A stretch of 64,000 nucleotides of DNA from Aquabacter sp040049275 (GCF_040049275.1 NZ_JBDZDT010000005.1:62001-126000), one strand, 5' to 3'. Shown: positions 8,715-17,820, counted from the stretch's first letter. The notes: generated from the letters alone by a model not told the origin. Program-made: numbers and translations.

Positions 8715-10121
8715 ATGACCTTCGCTTCGATTCAGTTCCTGTTTTACTTTCTTCCGTTGTTTCTTCTGTTGTATTTCTCAACGAAGAACATCAGGTACAA
8801 AAATGTCATATTTGTTATATTCTCACTGATTTTCTATTCAGGCGGATATACGTGGCATCTGTTTTTGCTTCTGGGTTCTGTTGCCGTCAATTACCGGCTC
8901 GCGCTCGCGCTAGATGCGCGTGAGGGCGCGGAGCGCCGGAAAATCCTGATCTACGGCGTGGTGTTCAACATCGCCTTGCTGGGCGTGTTCAAATACACGG
9001 CCTTCATCCTGGAGAATCTCGACGCGCTGCTGGAGCCGTTCGATATCGTCGTTCCTATCCCGCGCATTTCCCTGCCGCTGGGCATCTCCTTTTATTCCTT
9101 CCACGCCATCTCCTATATCGCGGACATCTATAAGGGCCGCGTGCGCGCGAACCGCGACCCGCTCCAGTTCACGCTCTACATGACCATGTTCCCCCAGCTC
9201 GTGGCCGGGCCCATCGTGCGGTACTCGACGGTGGCCCGTCAGCTCGGCGAGCGGCGGACCACATGGGGGCGGTTCTCAGCCGGGGCGCGGCTGTTCGCCA
9301 TCGGGCTCGCCTGGAAGGTGCTCATCGCGGACGAGGTGGCCCCGCTGGTGATGGCGGTGTTCGACGGCACCTCCAACCCGACGCTGCTGGAATCCTGGCT
9401 CGGCGTTTATGCCTATGCGATCCAGATCTATTTCGACTTTGGCGGCTATTCCGCCATGGCGGTGGGCCTCGGCGTCATGGTCGGGTTCACGCTGCCGCGG
9501 AACTTCCGCATCCCCTACGCCTCGCTGAGCATCACGGATTTCTGGCGGCGCTGGCATATGAGCCTGTCGTCCTGGCTACGGGACTATGTCTACATCACCC
9601 TCGGCGGCAACCGGCTTGGCGCCTCGCGCACCTATCTGAACCTCTGGGCGGTGTTCCTGCTGTGCGGCCTCTGGCACGGGGCGAGCTGGAACTTCGTGAT
9701 CTGGGGCGCCCATCACGGCGCCTTCCTGGTGATCGAGCGCATGGGCCTGCGGCGCTGGCTGGACCGGGCGCCGGCGGGCGTGGCGCATCTCTATACGCTG
9801 CTGGTGGTGTTCTTCGGCTGGGTGTGGTTCCGCGCCGAGACCTTCGGCGGCGCCATCGGCATGTTCCAGGGGATGCTGGGCTTCAACGGGCTCGGCCGCC
9901 CGAGCTTCCCGCTGGAATTCGGGTTATATCCGCTGTCCGTTCTGGCTTTGGTGGTGGGCGGCATCATCGGCCTGTGGAAATGGCCGCGCCTGCGCGCCAT
10001 GCCGATCCTTCGGCCGGTGGTGGCCGTGTTCGACTATGGGATGGTGGCCGCATTGATGGTGCTGTGCATCATCTGGGTGGGCGGGGGGCCTGCGACACCC
10101 TTCCTCTATTACCGGTTCTGA
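8715..10121 (+). CDS. MBOAT family O-acyltransferase (AlgI-like)
   Basis: A 468-residue multi-pass membrane protein of the MBOAT family, like AlgI, PatA and DltB. These pass an acyl (usually acetyl) group across the inner membrane for modification of an exported glycan. It opens with hydrophobic segments (FLFYFLPLFLLLYFS, FVIFSLIFYSGGY), has the signature FPQLVAGPIVRY, and carries the MBOAT catalytic region GLWHGASWNFVIWGAHHG with His321 and the His333-His334 pair. The next gene, 3 bases downstream, encodes an AlgX/AlgJ-like SGNH protein, the expected periplasmic transferase. No glycosyltransferase or polymerase gene is nearby, so the acceptor is unknown. The first 60 or so codons are markedly AT-rich (many TTT, TTA, ATA, AAA) compared with the rest of the gene and its neighbours. 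Confidence 0.9.
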   Translation: MTFASIQFLFYFLPLFLLLYFSTKNIRYKNVIFVIFSLIFYSGGYTWHLFLLLGSVAVNYRLALALDAREGAERRKILIYGVVFNIALLGVFKYTAFILENLDALLEPFDIVVPIPRISLPLGISFYSFHAISYIADIYKGRVRANRDPLQFTLYMTMFPQLVAGPIVRYSTVARQLGERRTTWGRFSAGARLFAIGLAWKVLIADEVAPLVMAVFDGTSNPTLLESWLGVYAYAIQIYFDFGGYSAMAVGLGVMVGFTLPRNFRIPYASLSITDFWRRWHMSLSSWLRDYVYITLGGNRLGASRTYLNLWAVFLLCGLWHGASWNFVIWGAHHGAFLVIERMGLRRWLDRAPAGVAHLYTLLVVFFGWVWFRAETFGGAIGMFQGMLGFNGLGRPSFPLEFGLYPLSVLALVVGGIIGLWKWPRLRAMPILRPVVAVFDYGMVAALMVLCIIWVGGGPATPFLYYRF

Positions 10122-10124
10122 GCC

Positions 10125-11261
10125 ATGCCGCTGCTGCTGCGATATCGCCGCTATATGGGCCTGCTGGTGATGGGGATCATCGGCGCGCTGCTACTGAGCA
10201 ATCTCATCCCCGACCCCTCCGGCCGCTACATCTGGCGCGGCGGACAGAAGGGGCCGGACGCCCTCTGGATCGAGCGAGCGCACGGCCAGCTCCAAAGGCT
10301 CGCCTTCTATCTCCAGGACAATTTCGGCTTCCGCGCCAGCCTTCCCCTGGTGCGCACCGCCATCCGCGACTGGGCCAACTCGCCCGAGAACGGGCTGATC
10401 TATGTGGGCCGTTACGGGCAATTGCTGTGGGCGGGCCAGAATGCGGCCGCCCAGTCCGCCGGCTCCCTGCTGCGCAAGGAGGCGGTGGAGCGGTTCGCGG
10501 CGCTCATGATGGCGCTGCAGCGGGAATTGGCGCCCGAGGGCACCAAGGTGGTGGTGGCGCTGCCCCCCAATGCGCAGTCCGTGGACCTGGAGCAGCTGCC
10601 CGAATGGCAGGACCGCTTCCCGGCCCAGACCACCGAATATTCCATGCTGCTGGATGAGCTGAAGGTCCGCGGCGTCACCGCAGTGGACCTGCGGGCGGTG
10701 CTGCGGGCCTCGCCCGATTCCCGGCGTTATCTCGCCAACGACACACACTGGACCAATCTCAGCTCCGTGCTCTCCTTCAACGCCATTATGCGGGCGGCGG
10801 GCCACCCCGACTGGCAGGTGAACGTGTCCGAGGTGGTTGGGCCGCGCGGGCCTTACATATTGGGCGACCTGGCACGCACTTTGCGGCGCAGCCCGCCACT
10901 TCCCGACACCAACCAGTCGCTGCGGCTGAAGGAGGCGGGCCTGCCGTCACCCTTCGTCTTCTATGGCCGGCACGAGGCCAAGGCGTTCAACGGCCACGGC
11001 GTGCGCTATGCCGACCATGGGCCGCGCGTGCTGATCATCGGGGATTCCTACACCCTCAACACCTGGGTGCGGCTGTTCGCCTATACGCCCGTGGCCGAGG
11101 CGGCCTGGATGCACATCAGCAAGACCACCTATGGCAGCTGCGATTTCGATTTCGCTGATGTGAAGCGGTTCAAGCCCGACCTTCTGATCGTGGCACGGGC
11201 CGAGCGCGTGTTTCCGTGCCTCAACGGCGCGTGGCCCGACCATCTGCCCTCGCCAGATTAG
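10125..11261 (+). CDS. AlgX/AlgJ-like SGNH O-acetyltransferase
   Basis: A 378-residue protein with one N-terminal membrane anchor (about residues 8-28) and a periplasmic SGNH-type domain of the AlgX/AlgJ family. AlgX/AlgJ place acetyl groups on alginate after AlgI moves them across the membrane. Catalytic motifs are visible: NDTHWT with Asp206 and His208, and IIGDSYT with Ser308. The internal SLVLR-type opening of AlgX carbohydrate-binding modules is not evident, so it resembles AlgJ more than full AlgX. It follows the MBOAT gene by 3 bases and is certainly co-transcribed. The partner polysaccharide could be an exopolysaccharide, cell wall glycan or lipopolysaccharide; the sequence does not say. 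Confidence 0.82.
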   Translation: MPLLLRYRRYMGLLVMGIIGALLLSNLIPDPSGRYIWRGGQKGPDALWIERAHGQLQRLAFYLQDNFGFRASLPLVRTAIRDWANSPENGLIYVGRYGQLLWAGQNAAAQSAGSLLRKEAVERFAALMMALQRELAPEGTKVVVALPPNAQSVDLEQLPEWQDRFPAQTTEYSMLLDELKVRGVTAVDLRAVLRASPDSRRYLANDTHWTNLSSVLSFNAIMRAAGHPDWQVNVSEVVGPRGPYILGDLARTLRRSPPLPDTNQSLRLKEAGLPSPFVFYGRHEAKAFNGHGVRYADHGPRVLIIGDSYTLNTWVRLFAYTPVAEAAWMHISKTTYGSCDFDFADVKRFKPDLLIVARAERVFPCLNGAWPDHLPSPD

Positions 11262-11281
11262 GCGGTCCGAGCCTTTCCGCT

Positions 11282-11378
11282 CGTCATACCCGGGCTTGAC
11301 CCGGGTATCCACGTTTCTCCGTGAAGCGCGGACCTGACTAAGCCGCACGGATGGCCGGGACAAGCCCGGCCATCACGG
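11282..11378. repeat. Palindromic intergenic repeat, family A
   Basis: The left arm begins CGTCATACCCGGGCTTGACC and the right arm ends GGCCGGGACAAGCCCGGCCA followed by TCACGG. Each arm is itself a palindrome around CGGGCTTG / CAAGCCCGG, and the two arms are inverted relative to each other. It lies between the convergent AlgX-like gene and erpA, where it could also act as a transcript end structure. Confidence 0.85.
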
Positions 11379-11406
11379 TGGTTATCTAAGGCGAGGAACG
11401 CTCAAC

Positions 11407-11790
11407 CTAGAGCGCGAAGCTGGTCCCGCACCCGCAGGACGCCACCGCGTGGGGGTTGTCGATCTTGAAGGACGCACCGATAAGGTCGTCCACGAAATCG
11501 ATGCGCGAGCCGGAAAGGTAATCCATCGACACCTTGTCGACGACGATGGTGGCACCTTCCTTCTCGATCACGAGATCGTCGCCGTCGCGCTCGCGGGTCA
11601 CATCGAAGCGGTATTGGAAGCCGGAGCAGCCGCCGCCCTCCACGCTCACCCGCAGCACGCTCTCAGGGGCTTCCCCGGAGAGAATCTCGCTGATGCGGCG
11701 CGCCGCAGTGTCGGTGACGATAACGGTGGGTTCGAGTGCGGCATCCACGGCGGGCATCCCGGAATTCGGCGGTTGATCCTTCAGTCCCAT
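11407..11790 (-). CDS. erpA: Iron-sulfur cluster insertion protein ErpA-type (A-type carrier)
   Basis: A 127-residue A-type carrier of the HesB/IscA/ErpA family, delivering Fe-S clusters to apoproteins in the cytoplasm. The three ligand cysteines are in place: GGGCSGFQY (about residue 71) and CGCGTSF at the C-terminus (about 121-123). The start ATG is at 11788-11790. An N-terminal extension of about 20 residues precedes the first conserved strand (TVIVTDTAARRISEIL). It is divergent from dgt by 46 bases, an arrangement common in Hyphomicrobiales. ErpA rather than IscA or SufA is favoured by context (no isc or suf genes nearby). Confidence 0.88.
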   Translation of the reverse strand: MGLKDQPPNSGMPAVDAALEPTVIVTDTAARRISEILSGEAPESVLRVSVEGGGCSGFQYRFDVTRERDGDDLVIEKEGATIVVDKVSMDYLSGSRIDFVDDLIGASFKIDNPHAVASCGCGTSFAL

Positions 11791-11836
11791 AATAGTTAAG
11801 TGCGCGCGCGTTGAAGTTAAAGAGGGCGGGGACGGG

Positions 11837-13039
11837 ATGGCGGTTGCGGGCGGACGGCCGCGCGTGCTTTGGGCAAGCGATCCCTTCAAGACCCGTGGGC
11901 GGCTGTTCTCAGAACCGGACGATGCGCGCAACCCGTTCCGCCGGGATTGCGACCGCATCATCCATTCCACCGCCTTCCGCAGGCTCAAATACAAGACCCA
12001 GGTGTTCGTCTTCCACGAGGGCGACCATTTCCGCACCCGCCTCTCCCACACGCTGGAGGTGGCGCAGGTGGCCCGCTCCATCGCCCGCGCCTTGGGGCTG
12101 GACGAGGACCTCGCCGAGGCCTTGTCGCTGGCGCACGATCTCGGCCACCCGCCCTTCGCCCATGCCGGCGAGCGGGCGCTCAATGCGTGCATGGAAGGCC
12201 ATGGCGGCTTCGACCACAACGCCCAGTCGCTGCGCGTGGTGACACGCCTGGAGCGCCGCTATGCGGCGTTCGACGGGCTGAACCTCACCTGGGAGACGCT
12301 GGAAGGCATCGCCAAGCATAATGGCCCGCTCACCGACGAGGTGGGCAGGGGCATTGGCCGCTATGCGGAGGGGCTACCTCATGCGGTCGCCGTCCATTCG
12401 GCCGCCCAGGATCTGGAGCTTCACCAGCATGCCGGGCCGGAGGCGCAGGTGGCCTCCATCTCCGACGACATCGCCTATGACGTGCACGATCTGGATGACG
12501 GCCTGCGCGCCGGCTTCTTCGCGCTGGAAGACATTGCCGGGCTTCCTTTGGTGGGAGAGGCGCTCGCCGAGGTCCGGGCGCGCTATCCCGAGCTGGAGCG
12601 CAACCGCACCGGCACCGAGGTGATGCGGCGCGTCATCACCCGCCTCATCGAGGACGTGGTGCGCGAGAGCGATGCCCGGGCGCTCTCCGCCGGCGTCGGC
12701 TCCGCTGCCGAAGTGCGCGCGCTCGGCCGCCCGCTCATCGCCTTCTCCGCGGAGATGCGGGAGGCGGAGGCGACCATCAAGCAGTTCCTGTTTACCCGCA
12801 TGTATCGCCACGAGCGCGTCCAGCGCGTGATGGCCGACGCCATGCAGGTGGTCCGCGACCTTTACGGCCATTTCATCGCCGCGCCGAAATACCTGCCGGA
12901 AGGCTGGGGCGAGGGGCTGGACCCGTCCGACACGGTCCGGCTGACGCGCCGGGTTGCCGACTATATTGCAGGGATGACGGACCGCTACGCCCTCGACCAG
13001 CACGCCCGCTTCTTTGACTTGACGCCCGATTTGCGTTAG
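11837..13039 (+). CDS. dgt: Deoxyguanosinetriphosphate triphosphohydrolase-like protein
   Basis: A 400-residue HD-domain phosphohydrolase that removes triphosphate from dNTPs. The opening RDCDRIIHSTAFRRLKYKTQV and the metal site H...HD (RLSHTLEVAQVAR, then SLAHDLGHPPFAHAGE, with the later Asp in SDDIAYDVHDLDDGL) are those of the Dgt type 2 subfamily used as a standard annotation in this order. ATG 11837 follows GGCGGGGACGGG. It is 34 bases ahead of argS and probably shares a transcript with it and the SPOR gene. Confidence 0.93.
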   Translation: MAVAGGRPRVLWASDPFKTRGRLFSEPDDARNPFRRDCDRIIHSTAFRRLKYKTQVFVFHEGDHFRTRLSHTLEVAQVARSIARALGLDEDLAEALSLAHDLGHPPFAHAGERALNACMEGHGGFDHNAQSLRVVTRLERRYAAFDGLNLTWETLEGIAKHNGPLTDEVGRGIGRYAEGLPHAVAVHSAAQDLELHQHAGPEAQVASISDDIAYDVHDLDDGLRAGFFALEDIAGLPLVGEALAEVRARYPELERNRTGTEVMRRVITRLIEDVVRESDARALSAGVGSAAEVRALGRPLIAFSAEMREAEATIKQFLFTRMYRHERVQRVMADAMQVVRDLYGHFIAAPKYLPEGWGEGLDPSDTVRLTRRVADYIAGMTDRYALDQHARFFDLTPDLR

Positions 13040-13073
13040 GCGCCCCGCTATTCTCATCACATTGGATGCGTCC

Positions 13074-14831
13074 ATGAACGTCTACGCGATCTTCGCCGAT
13101 CACGTGCGAGCCGCCGTCGCCGATCTGGCCCGCGAAGGTCTTGTGCCCGAGGGCCTCGACCTCGCCCGCATCGTGGTGGAGCCGCCGCGCGACGCGGCGA
13201 ACGGCGATCTCGCCACCAATGCCGCCATGGTGCTGGCCAAGGATGCGAAGGCAAAGCCCCGCGATCTTGCCACGCTCATCGCCGGCCGGCTGGAGGGCCT
13301 GGCCGACGTCACGAAGGTGGAAGTGGCCGGCCCTGGCTTCATCAACATCTCGCTGGAGCCGAAATTCTGGATCGGCGTGCTCGCCGCCGTCCTGCGCCAG
13401 GGCGTCGCGTTCGGCCGCTCGGAGCTGGGCGCGGGCGAAGCGGTGAACGTGGAATATGTCTCCGCCAACCCCACCGGCCCCATGCATGTGGGCCATTGCC
13501 GGGGCGCGGTGTTCGGCGATGCCATGGCGAGCCTGCTCGCCTTCGCTGGCTTCAAGGTGACGCGCGAATATTACATCAACGATGCCGGCGCCCAGGTGGA
13601 TGTGCTCGCCCGCTCGGTCTACCTGCGCTACCGCGAGGCGGCGACCGGCGAGGCAGCGCAGATCCCGGAGGGGCTCTATCCCGGCGACTATCTCGTGCCG
13701 GTGGGCCAGGAGCTCGCCCAGATGCACGGCGGGGCCTTCCTGGAATCGCCGGAGAGCGAGTGGCTGCAAATCTTCCGCAGCTTCTCCATCGGCGCCATGA
13801 TGGTGATGATCCGCGAGGATCTCTCCGCGCTCGGCATCGAATTCGACGTGTTCTTCTCTGAGCGCTCGCTGACCGTGGGCGCCGACCGGGTGGGGCTCAC
13901 CATCGAGCAGCTCCGCCGCACGGGCGAGGTCTATGAGGGCCGCCTCCCGCCGCCCAAGGGCTCGCCCATCGAGGATTGGGAGGATCGCGAGCAGATCCTG
14001 TTCCGCTCCACCGATTTCGGTGACGACGTGGACCGCCCGCTGGTGAAGTCCGACGGCAGCTACACCTATTTCGCCGGCGACATCGCCTATCACAAAGACA
14101 AGTTCGACCGCGGCTTCCGGCGCATGATCGACGTCTGGGGCGCCGACCATGGCGGCTATGTGAAGCGCATGCAGGCGGCGGTGAAGGCCGTGAGCGCGGG
14201 TCAGGCGAGCCTCGACATCGAGCTGTGCCAGCTCGTGCGGCTCACCCGCAACGGCGAGCCCGTGCGCATGTCCAAGCGCGCCGGCTCCTTCGTCACGCTC
14301 CGCGAGGTGGTGGACGAGGTGGGGCGCGATGCCGTGCGCTTCATGATGCTTTTCCGCAAGAATGATGCGCCGCTTGACTTCGATCTTGCCAAGGTGATCG
14401 AGCAGTCGCGCGAGAATCCGGTGTTCTACGTCCAGTATGCGCACGCTCGCGCACATTCAATTTTACGAAATGCCAAGGAACAGTTCCCGGATCTTCCCGC
14501 TGACGCCTCCGTCTACGCGCATGCGCCGCTGGCGCGGCTGGAGGACGAGGGAGAGGCCGGACTGTTGATGCGCCTTGCGGGATGGCCGCGTCTGGTCGAG
14601 CAGGCGGCGGCGGCGCGGGAACCGCACCGGGTGGCATTTTTCTTGTATGATTTAGCGAGTGAATTCCACGCGCAATGGAATCGCGGAAAAGACCTGCCAC
14701 ATTTACGCTTCATTATGGAGAATGATCGAGAATTGACCATGGCTCGTCTGGCTCTGGTCCATGGCGTGGCCACGGTCCTAGCCTCGGGGCTGAAGTTACT
14801 GGGGGTCGAGGCCGTCGAAGAAATGAAATGA
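13074..14831 (+). CDS. argS: Arginine--tRNA ligase
   Basis: A class I synthetase of 585 residues charging tRNA-Arg. HIGH appears as HVGH in NPTGPMHVGHCRGAVFGD (about 126-143), the KMSK-like loop as RMSKRAGSF (about 399-407), and the C-terminal anticodon-binding DALR domain ends with KLLGVEAVEEMK. The N-terminal Arg-tRNA additional domain starts MNVYAIFADHVRAAV. ATG 13074 is preferred over an in-frame TTG at 13062. The 3' third has patches of lower GC (around 14455-14480 and 14635-14740) without any break in the reading frame. Confidence 0.97.
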   Translation: MNVYAIFADHVRAAVADLAREGLVPEGLDLARIVVEPPRDAANGDLATNAAMVLAKDAKAKPRDLATLIAGRLEGLADVTKVEVAGPGFINISLEPKFWIGVLAAVLRQGVAFGRSELGAGEAVNVEYVSANPTGPMHVGHCRGAVFGDAMASLLAFAGFKVTREYYINDAGAQVDVLARSVYLRYREAATGEAAQIPEGLYPGDYLVPVGQELAQMHGGAFLESPESEWLQIFRSFSIGAMMVMIREDLSALGIEFDVFFSERSLTVGADRVGLTIEQLRRTGEVYEGRLPPPKGSPIEDWEDREQILFRSTDFGDDVDRPLVKSDGSYTYFAGDIAYHKDKFDRGFRRMIDVWGADHGGYVKRMQAAVKAVSAGQASLDIELCQLVRLTRNGEPVRMSKRAGSFVTLREVVDEVGRDAVRFMMLFRKNDAPLDFDLAKVIEQSRENPVFYVQYAHARAHSILRNAKEQFPDLPADASVYAHAPLARLEDEGEAGLLMRLAGWPRLVEQAAAAREPHRVAFFLYDLASEFHAQWNRGKDLPHLRFIMENDRELTMARLALVHGVATVLASGLKLLGVEAVEEMK

Positions 14832-14916
14832 CCGTCGTCCGGGTTGTCCCGGACGCGCTCGCCGGTTGGGCCGGCAGAGCGGTCGCGCGGTCAGCCACAC
14901 GCACGGTTGAGGCACA

Positions 14917-16545
14917 ATGGGCGACGAAAGCAGCTTCCGCTACCGGCGCGACGACGGCTACACAAGCCGGCCGTCCGGTTCCAGGCCGCCACAGGCCTCG
15001 CAGACTTCCGATGACCCGTTGGCCGAGCTCGCTCGGCTGATCGGCGACGAGGATCCCTTCGCGGACTTCGCCGACATTGCGGGCGACCCCGCCCCGGAAG
15101 CGCGCCCTGCGCGCGCCGAAGCGGCGCCCCGTCCGCAATTCTCGGCCCCGCCCGTCGAGCGGCGCTTCGAGGATTGGCAGCCCGGACGCCGCAGCGGCCG
15201 CGAGGCGGCGGCGGACACCACGGCCCCGCGCGAGCAGACGGCTCCACGGGAAATCACGTCCTTCCGCGAGCCCACGCAGCAGCGTGAACCCACATCCATA
15301 GGCGGATTGCGCGGCCGGACCTCCTCCGAGCCCGTCGGCTGGGATGCAACGGTTGTCGAGGCTCGTTTCCAGGCCGGCGCGGAGCCCCAGCGGTCCACCG
15401 TGCGGTCGGGCTACGGCTCGCTTGCCCGGAAATCCGAAACCCAGGACCAGGAGCTGGGCGCACAGCCCCGCCAGGGCACGGCCCAGGACGGCTATGGCGA
15501 TGAGGCACCGGCTGACGAGGCCTATGCCTACAGCGCCGAGAGCGGCCAGGACCGTTACGAGGAATATGACGACACCTACGACCCCGCCTTCGGCGATGAG
15601 GGCTACATGCCCCCGCACGGCGAGGAGGTCTATGACACCGAACCGCGCCGTCGCCGTGGGCGCACGGCGGTGATCGCGGTGGCCGCGCTTATCGGCCTTG
15701 GCGTCGCCGCGACTGCCGGTGTGTTCGCGTTCCGCATGGTGGGCGGCTCGGGGTCGAGCTCCAGCGCCGATACGGCGCCGGTGATCAAGGCCGACACCTC
15801 GCCCAGCAAGGTGGCCGGCCCCGCGCCGACCGGAGCCCAGGGCAGCGACGGGCAGAAGCTCATCTATGACCGCGTCGGCGGCCAGCCGGGGCAGGAGCGC
15901 GTGGTTCCGCGCGAAGAGCAGCCGATGGACCCGAGCGCCGCGGCCGCAGCCAACGCAGCCATCAATGGCAACGGACAGGCGTCTCCCACCGATCCCAAGC
16001 GGGTCCGCACCGTGGCGGTGCGTGCCGACGGCAGCGTCGTTCCGGCCGCGGCCAACGGCGCCGCGCCGCAGCCCCAGCGCGCGGTCGCCAATGGCGCCGT
16101 GCCCACGGCCTACGCGCCGACGCAGAACCCGGTCCCGGCCGGCGCCCCGGCGCCCCGCACCGTGACCACCACCACCACGACCGGCCAGGGTGCGCCCGTG
16201 GCGGCTGCTCCCGCAGCGCCGGCCCTTCCGCCGGCGGTGCAGGCTCCGGCCCCCGGCGCCCAGGCGGCGGTGACGCCCCCGGCGGCGACGGCGAGCGGGA
16301 ACTATGTGGTGCAGGTGTCCTCGCAGAAGTCCGAGGCGGATGCCATGGGCTCCTGGAAGGTGCTCCAGAGCCGCTATCCCCAGTTGCTTGGCAGCTACAA
16401 GGCGACGGTCCGCCGGGCCGATCTTGGCGACAAGGGCATCTATTATCGCGCGCAGGTCGGCCCGTTCGCGACGCGCGACGATGCGACCAACCTCTGCAAC
16501 TCGCTGCAGGCCCAGGGCGGCACCTGCATCGTGACGCGGAACTGA
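14917..16545 (+). CDS. SPOR-domain membrane protein
   Basis: A 542-residue single-pass inner-membrane protein. The first 245 residues are a hydrophilic, acidic, low-complexity cytoplasmic region, followed by an Arg-rich stop and a membrane segment (about 248-270, TAVIAVAALIGLGVAATAGVF). A long Ala/Pro/Thr-rich periplasmic linker leads to a C-terminal SPOR domain (about 463-542, opening GNYVVQVSSQKSEADA and ending GGTCIVTRN). SPOR domains bind denuded septal peptidoglycan, so a role at the division site is likely. It follows argS, as in related genomes, where nagZ and scpAB commonly come next; here a repeat arm and a strong terminator follow instead. Confidence 0.87.
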   Translation: MGDESSFRYRRDDGYTSRPSGSRPPQASQTSDDPLAELARLIGDEDPFADFADIAGDPAPEARPARAEAAPRPQFSAPPVERRFEDWQPGRRSGREAAADTTAPREQTAPREITSFREPTQQREPTSIGGLRGRTSSEPVGWDATVVEARFQAGAEPQRSTVRSGYGSLARKSETQDQELGAQPRQGTAQDGYGDEAPADEAYAYSAESGQDRYEEYDDTYDPAFGDEGYMPPHGEEVYDTEPRRRRGRTAVIAVAALIGLGVAATAGVFAFRMVGGSGSSSSADTAPVIKADTSPSKVAGPAPTGAQGSDGQKLIYDRVGGQPGQERVVPREEQPMDPSAAAAANAAINGNGQASPTDPKRVRTVAVRADGSVVPAAANGAAPQPQRAVANGAVPTAYAPTQNPVPAGAPAPRTVTTTTTTGQGAPVAAAPAAPALPPAVQAPAPGAQAAVTPPAATASGNYVVQVSSQKSEADAMGSWKVLQSRYPQLLGSYKATVRRADLGDKGIYYRAQVGPFATRDDATNLCNSLQAQGGTCIVTRN

Positions 16546-16555
16546 TCGTCCGACG

Positions 16556-16586
16556 CGTCATGCCCGGGCTTGACCCGGGCATTTCC
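16556..16586. repeat. Single arm of the family A palindromic repeat
   Basis: One arm only (CGTCATGCCCGGGCTTGACC, then CGGGCATTTCC), 10 bases after the SPOR stop codon. The opposing arm is missing; its place is taken by the terminator hairpin that follows. Confidence 0.8.
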
Positions 16587-16587
16587 A

Positions 16588-16632
16588 AAAAAGAAGGGCT
16601 TCCCAGGTGTGACCTGGGAAGCCCTTCTTTTT
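16588..16632. terminator. Bidirectional intrinsic terminator, 21-bp perfect stem
   Basis: Bases 16588-16608 are perfectly complementary to 16612-16632 with a 3-base loop (GTG). The stem base is A-rich on one side and T-rich on the other, so it can end transcription from the SPOR gene (+) and from the DUF815 ATPase gene (-), which converge here. Confidence 0.93.
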
Positions 16633-16653
16633 GATGGCTAGGCTAAGAAGCTC

Positions 16654-17553
16654 TTACGCGCCCGCCGTCTTCAACAGCACGCCGAGCCGGCCGGCGAGAT
16701 CCTGCACATACTGCCACGCTGTGCGGCCCGAACGGGAGCCGCGCGTGGTCGCCCATTCCAGCGCCTCCGGCCGCCATCTCTCCTCGGTCACCGGCAGGGC
16801 ATGGTGCGACACGTAGGCCTCCACCATGGAGAGATATTCGTCCTGGCTGCATTTGTGGAAGCCGAGCCACAGCCCGAAGCGGTCCGATAGCGAAACCTTC
16901 TCTTCCACCGCCTCGCCGGGATTGATGGCGGTGGAGCGTTCGTTCTCCATCATGTCCCGCGGCAGCAGGTGCCGGCGGTTGGAGGTGGCATAGAAGATCA
17001 CATTGTCCGGCCGCCCCTCGATTCCGCCTTCCAGCACCGCCTTGAGCGACTTGTAGGAGGTGTCGTCGGCGTCGAAGGAAAGGTCGTCGCAGAACACGAT
17101 GAAGCGATGATGCGACGGGCGCATCTGCGCCATCAGCGCCGGCAGGCTCTCAATGTCCTCGCGGTGGATCTCCACCAGCTTCAGGCGGGACCCATCGGCA
17201 CCCGCGGTTGTCTTGTTCACATGGGCATGGGCAGCCTTGACCAGCGAGCTCTTGCCCATGCCGCGCGCGCCCCACAGCAGCGCATTGTTGGCGGACAGGC
17301 CGCGCGCGAAACGCTCGGTGTTCTCCACGAGCTGGTCGCGCACCCGGTCGATGCCGTGCAGCAGCTCCATATCCACGCGGTTCACCCGCGGCACCGGCTC
17401 GCAGCGGGGGGGATCGGTGTGCCAGACGAAGGCGTCGGCCGCCTCGAAATCAGCGGTGGGCACGCGCGGCGGGGCAATGCGCTCCAGGGCATCGGCGATG
17501 CGCAGCAGCAGAGCGTGCGTGGCGTCGGAGGCGGCGGGGGTGTCTGGCGTCAT
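16654..17553 (-). CDS. DUF815 family AAA-type ATPase
   Basis: A 299-residue P-loop ATPase of the DUF815 family. Walker A is GARGMGKSS (95-103), Walker B is FIVFCDDLSF (about 149-158), and a sensor-like region NVIFYATSNRRHLLP follows. The C-terminus is helical (GRTAWQYVQDLAGRL). The cellular role is not established. In many Hyphomicrobiales the gene stands close to yajC-secD-secF, which here starts 6 kb downstream, and on the opposite strand. The start ATG is at 17551-17553. Confidence 0.85.
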   Translation of the reverse strand: MTPDTPAASDATHALLLRIADALERIAPPRVPTADFEAADAFVWHTDPPRCEPVPRVNRVDMELLHGIDRVRDQLVENTERFARGLSANNALLWGARGMGKSSLVKAAHAHVNKTTAGADGSRLKLVEIHREDIESLPALMAQMRPSHHRFIVFCDDLSFDADDTSYKSLKAVLEGGIEGRPDNVIFYATSNRRHLLPRDMMENERSTAINPGEAVEEKVSLSDRFGLWLGFHKCSQDEYLSMVEAYVSHHALPVTEERWRPEALEWATTRGSRSGRTAWQYVQDLAGRLGVLLKTAGA

Positions 17554-17820
17554 GTCTGTCTCCCTGCGGGGGAATTAGCCGGGCATGAGCCGTGGAACAA
17601 GCAGGCGTGGTGGGGAGCCGCGGCCATAGTCATGCCTCAGGCGCATAAGGGGGCGGGGACATCACCCGTGGATAGATGCAGACTGCATGTTGCACCGCGG
17701 CAGGATTTTGTTAACGTCCGTCGCGTTTAGTTGCATCGCTGTTCCGGAGGCTGGGCCGGATCGGCGTCCAAGGCAAACCGCGCATGTCCGCTGGGCATGT
17801 GGCACCTGAGGAATGGATAT

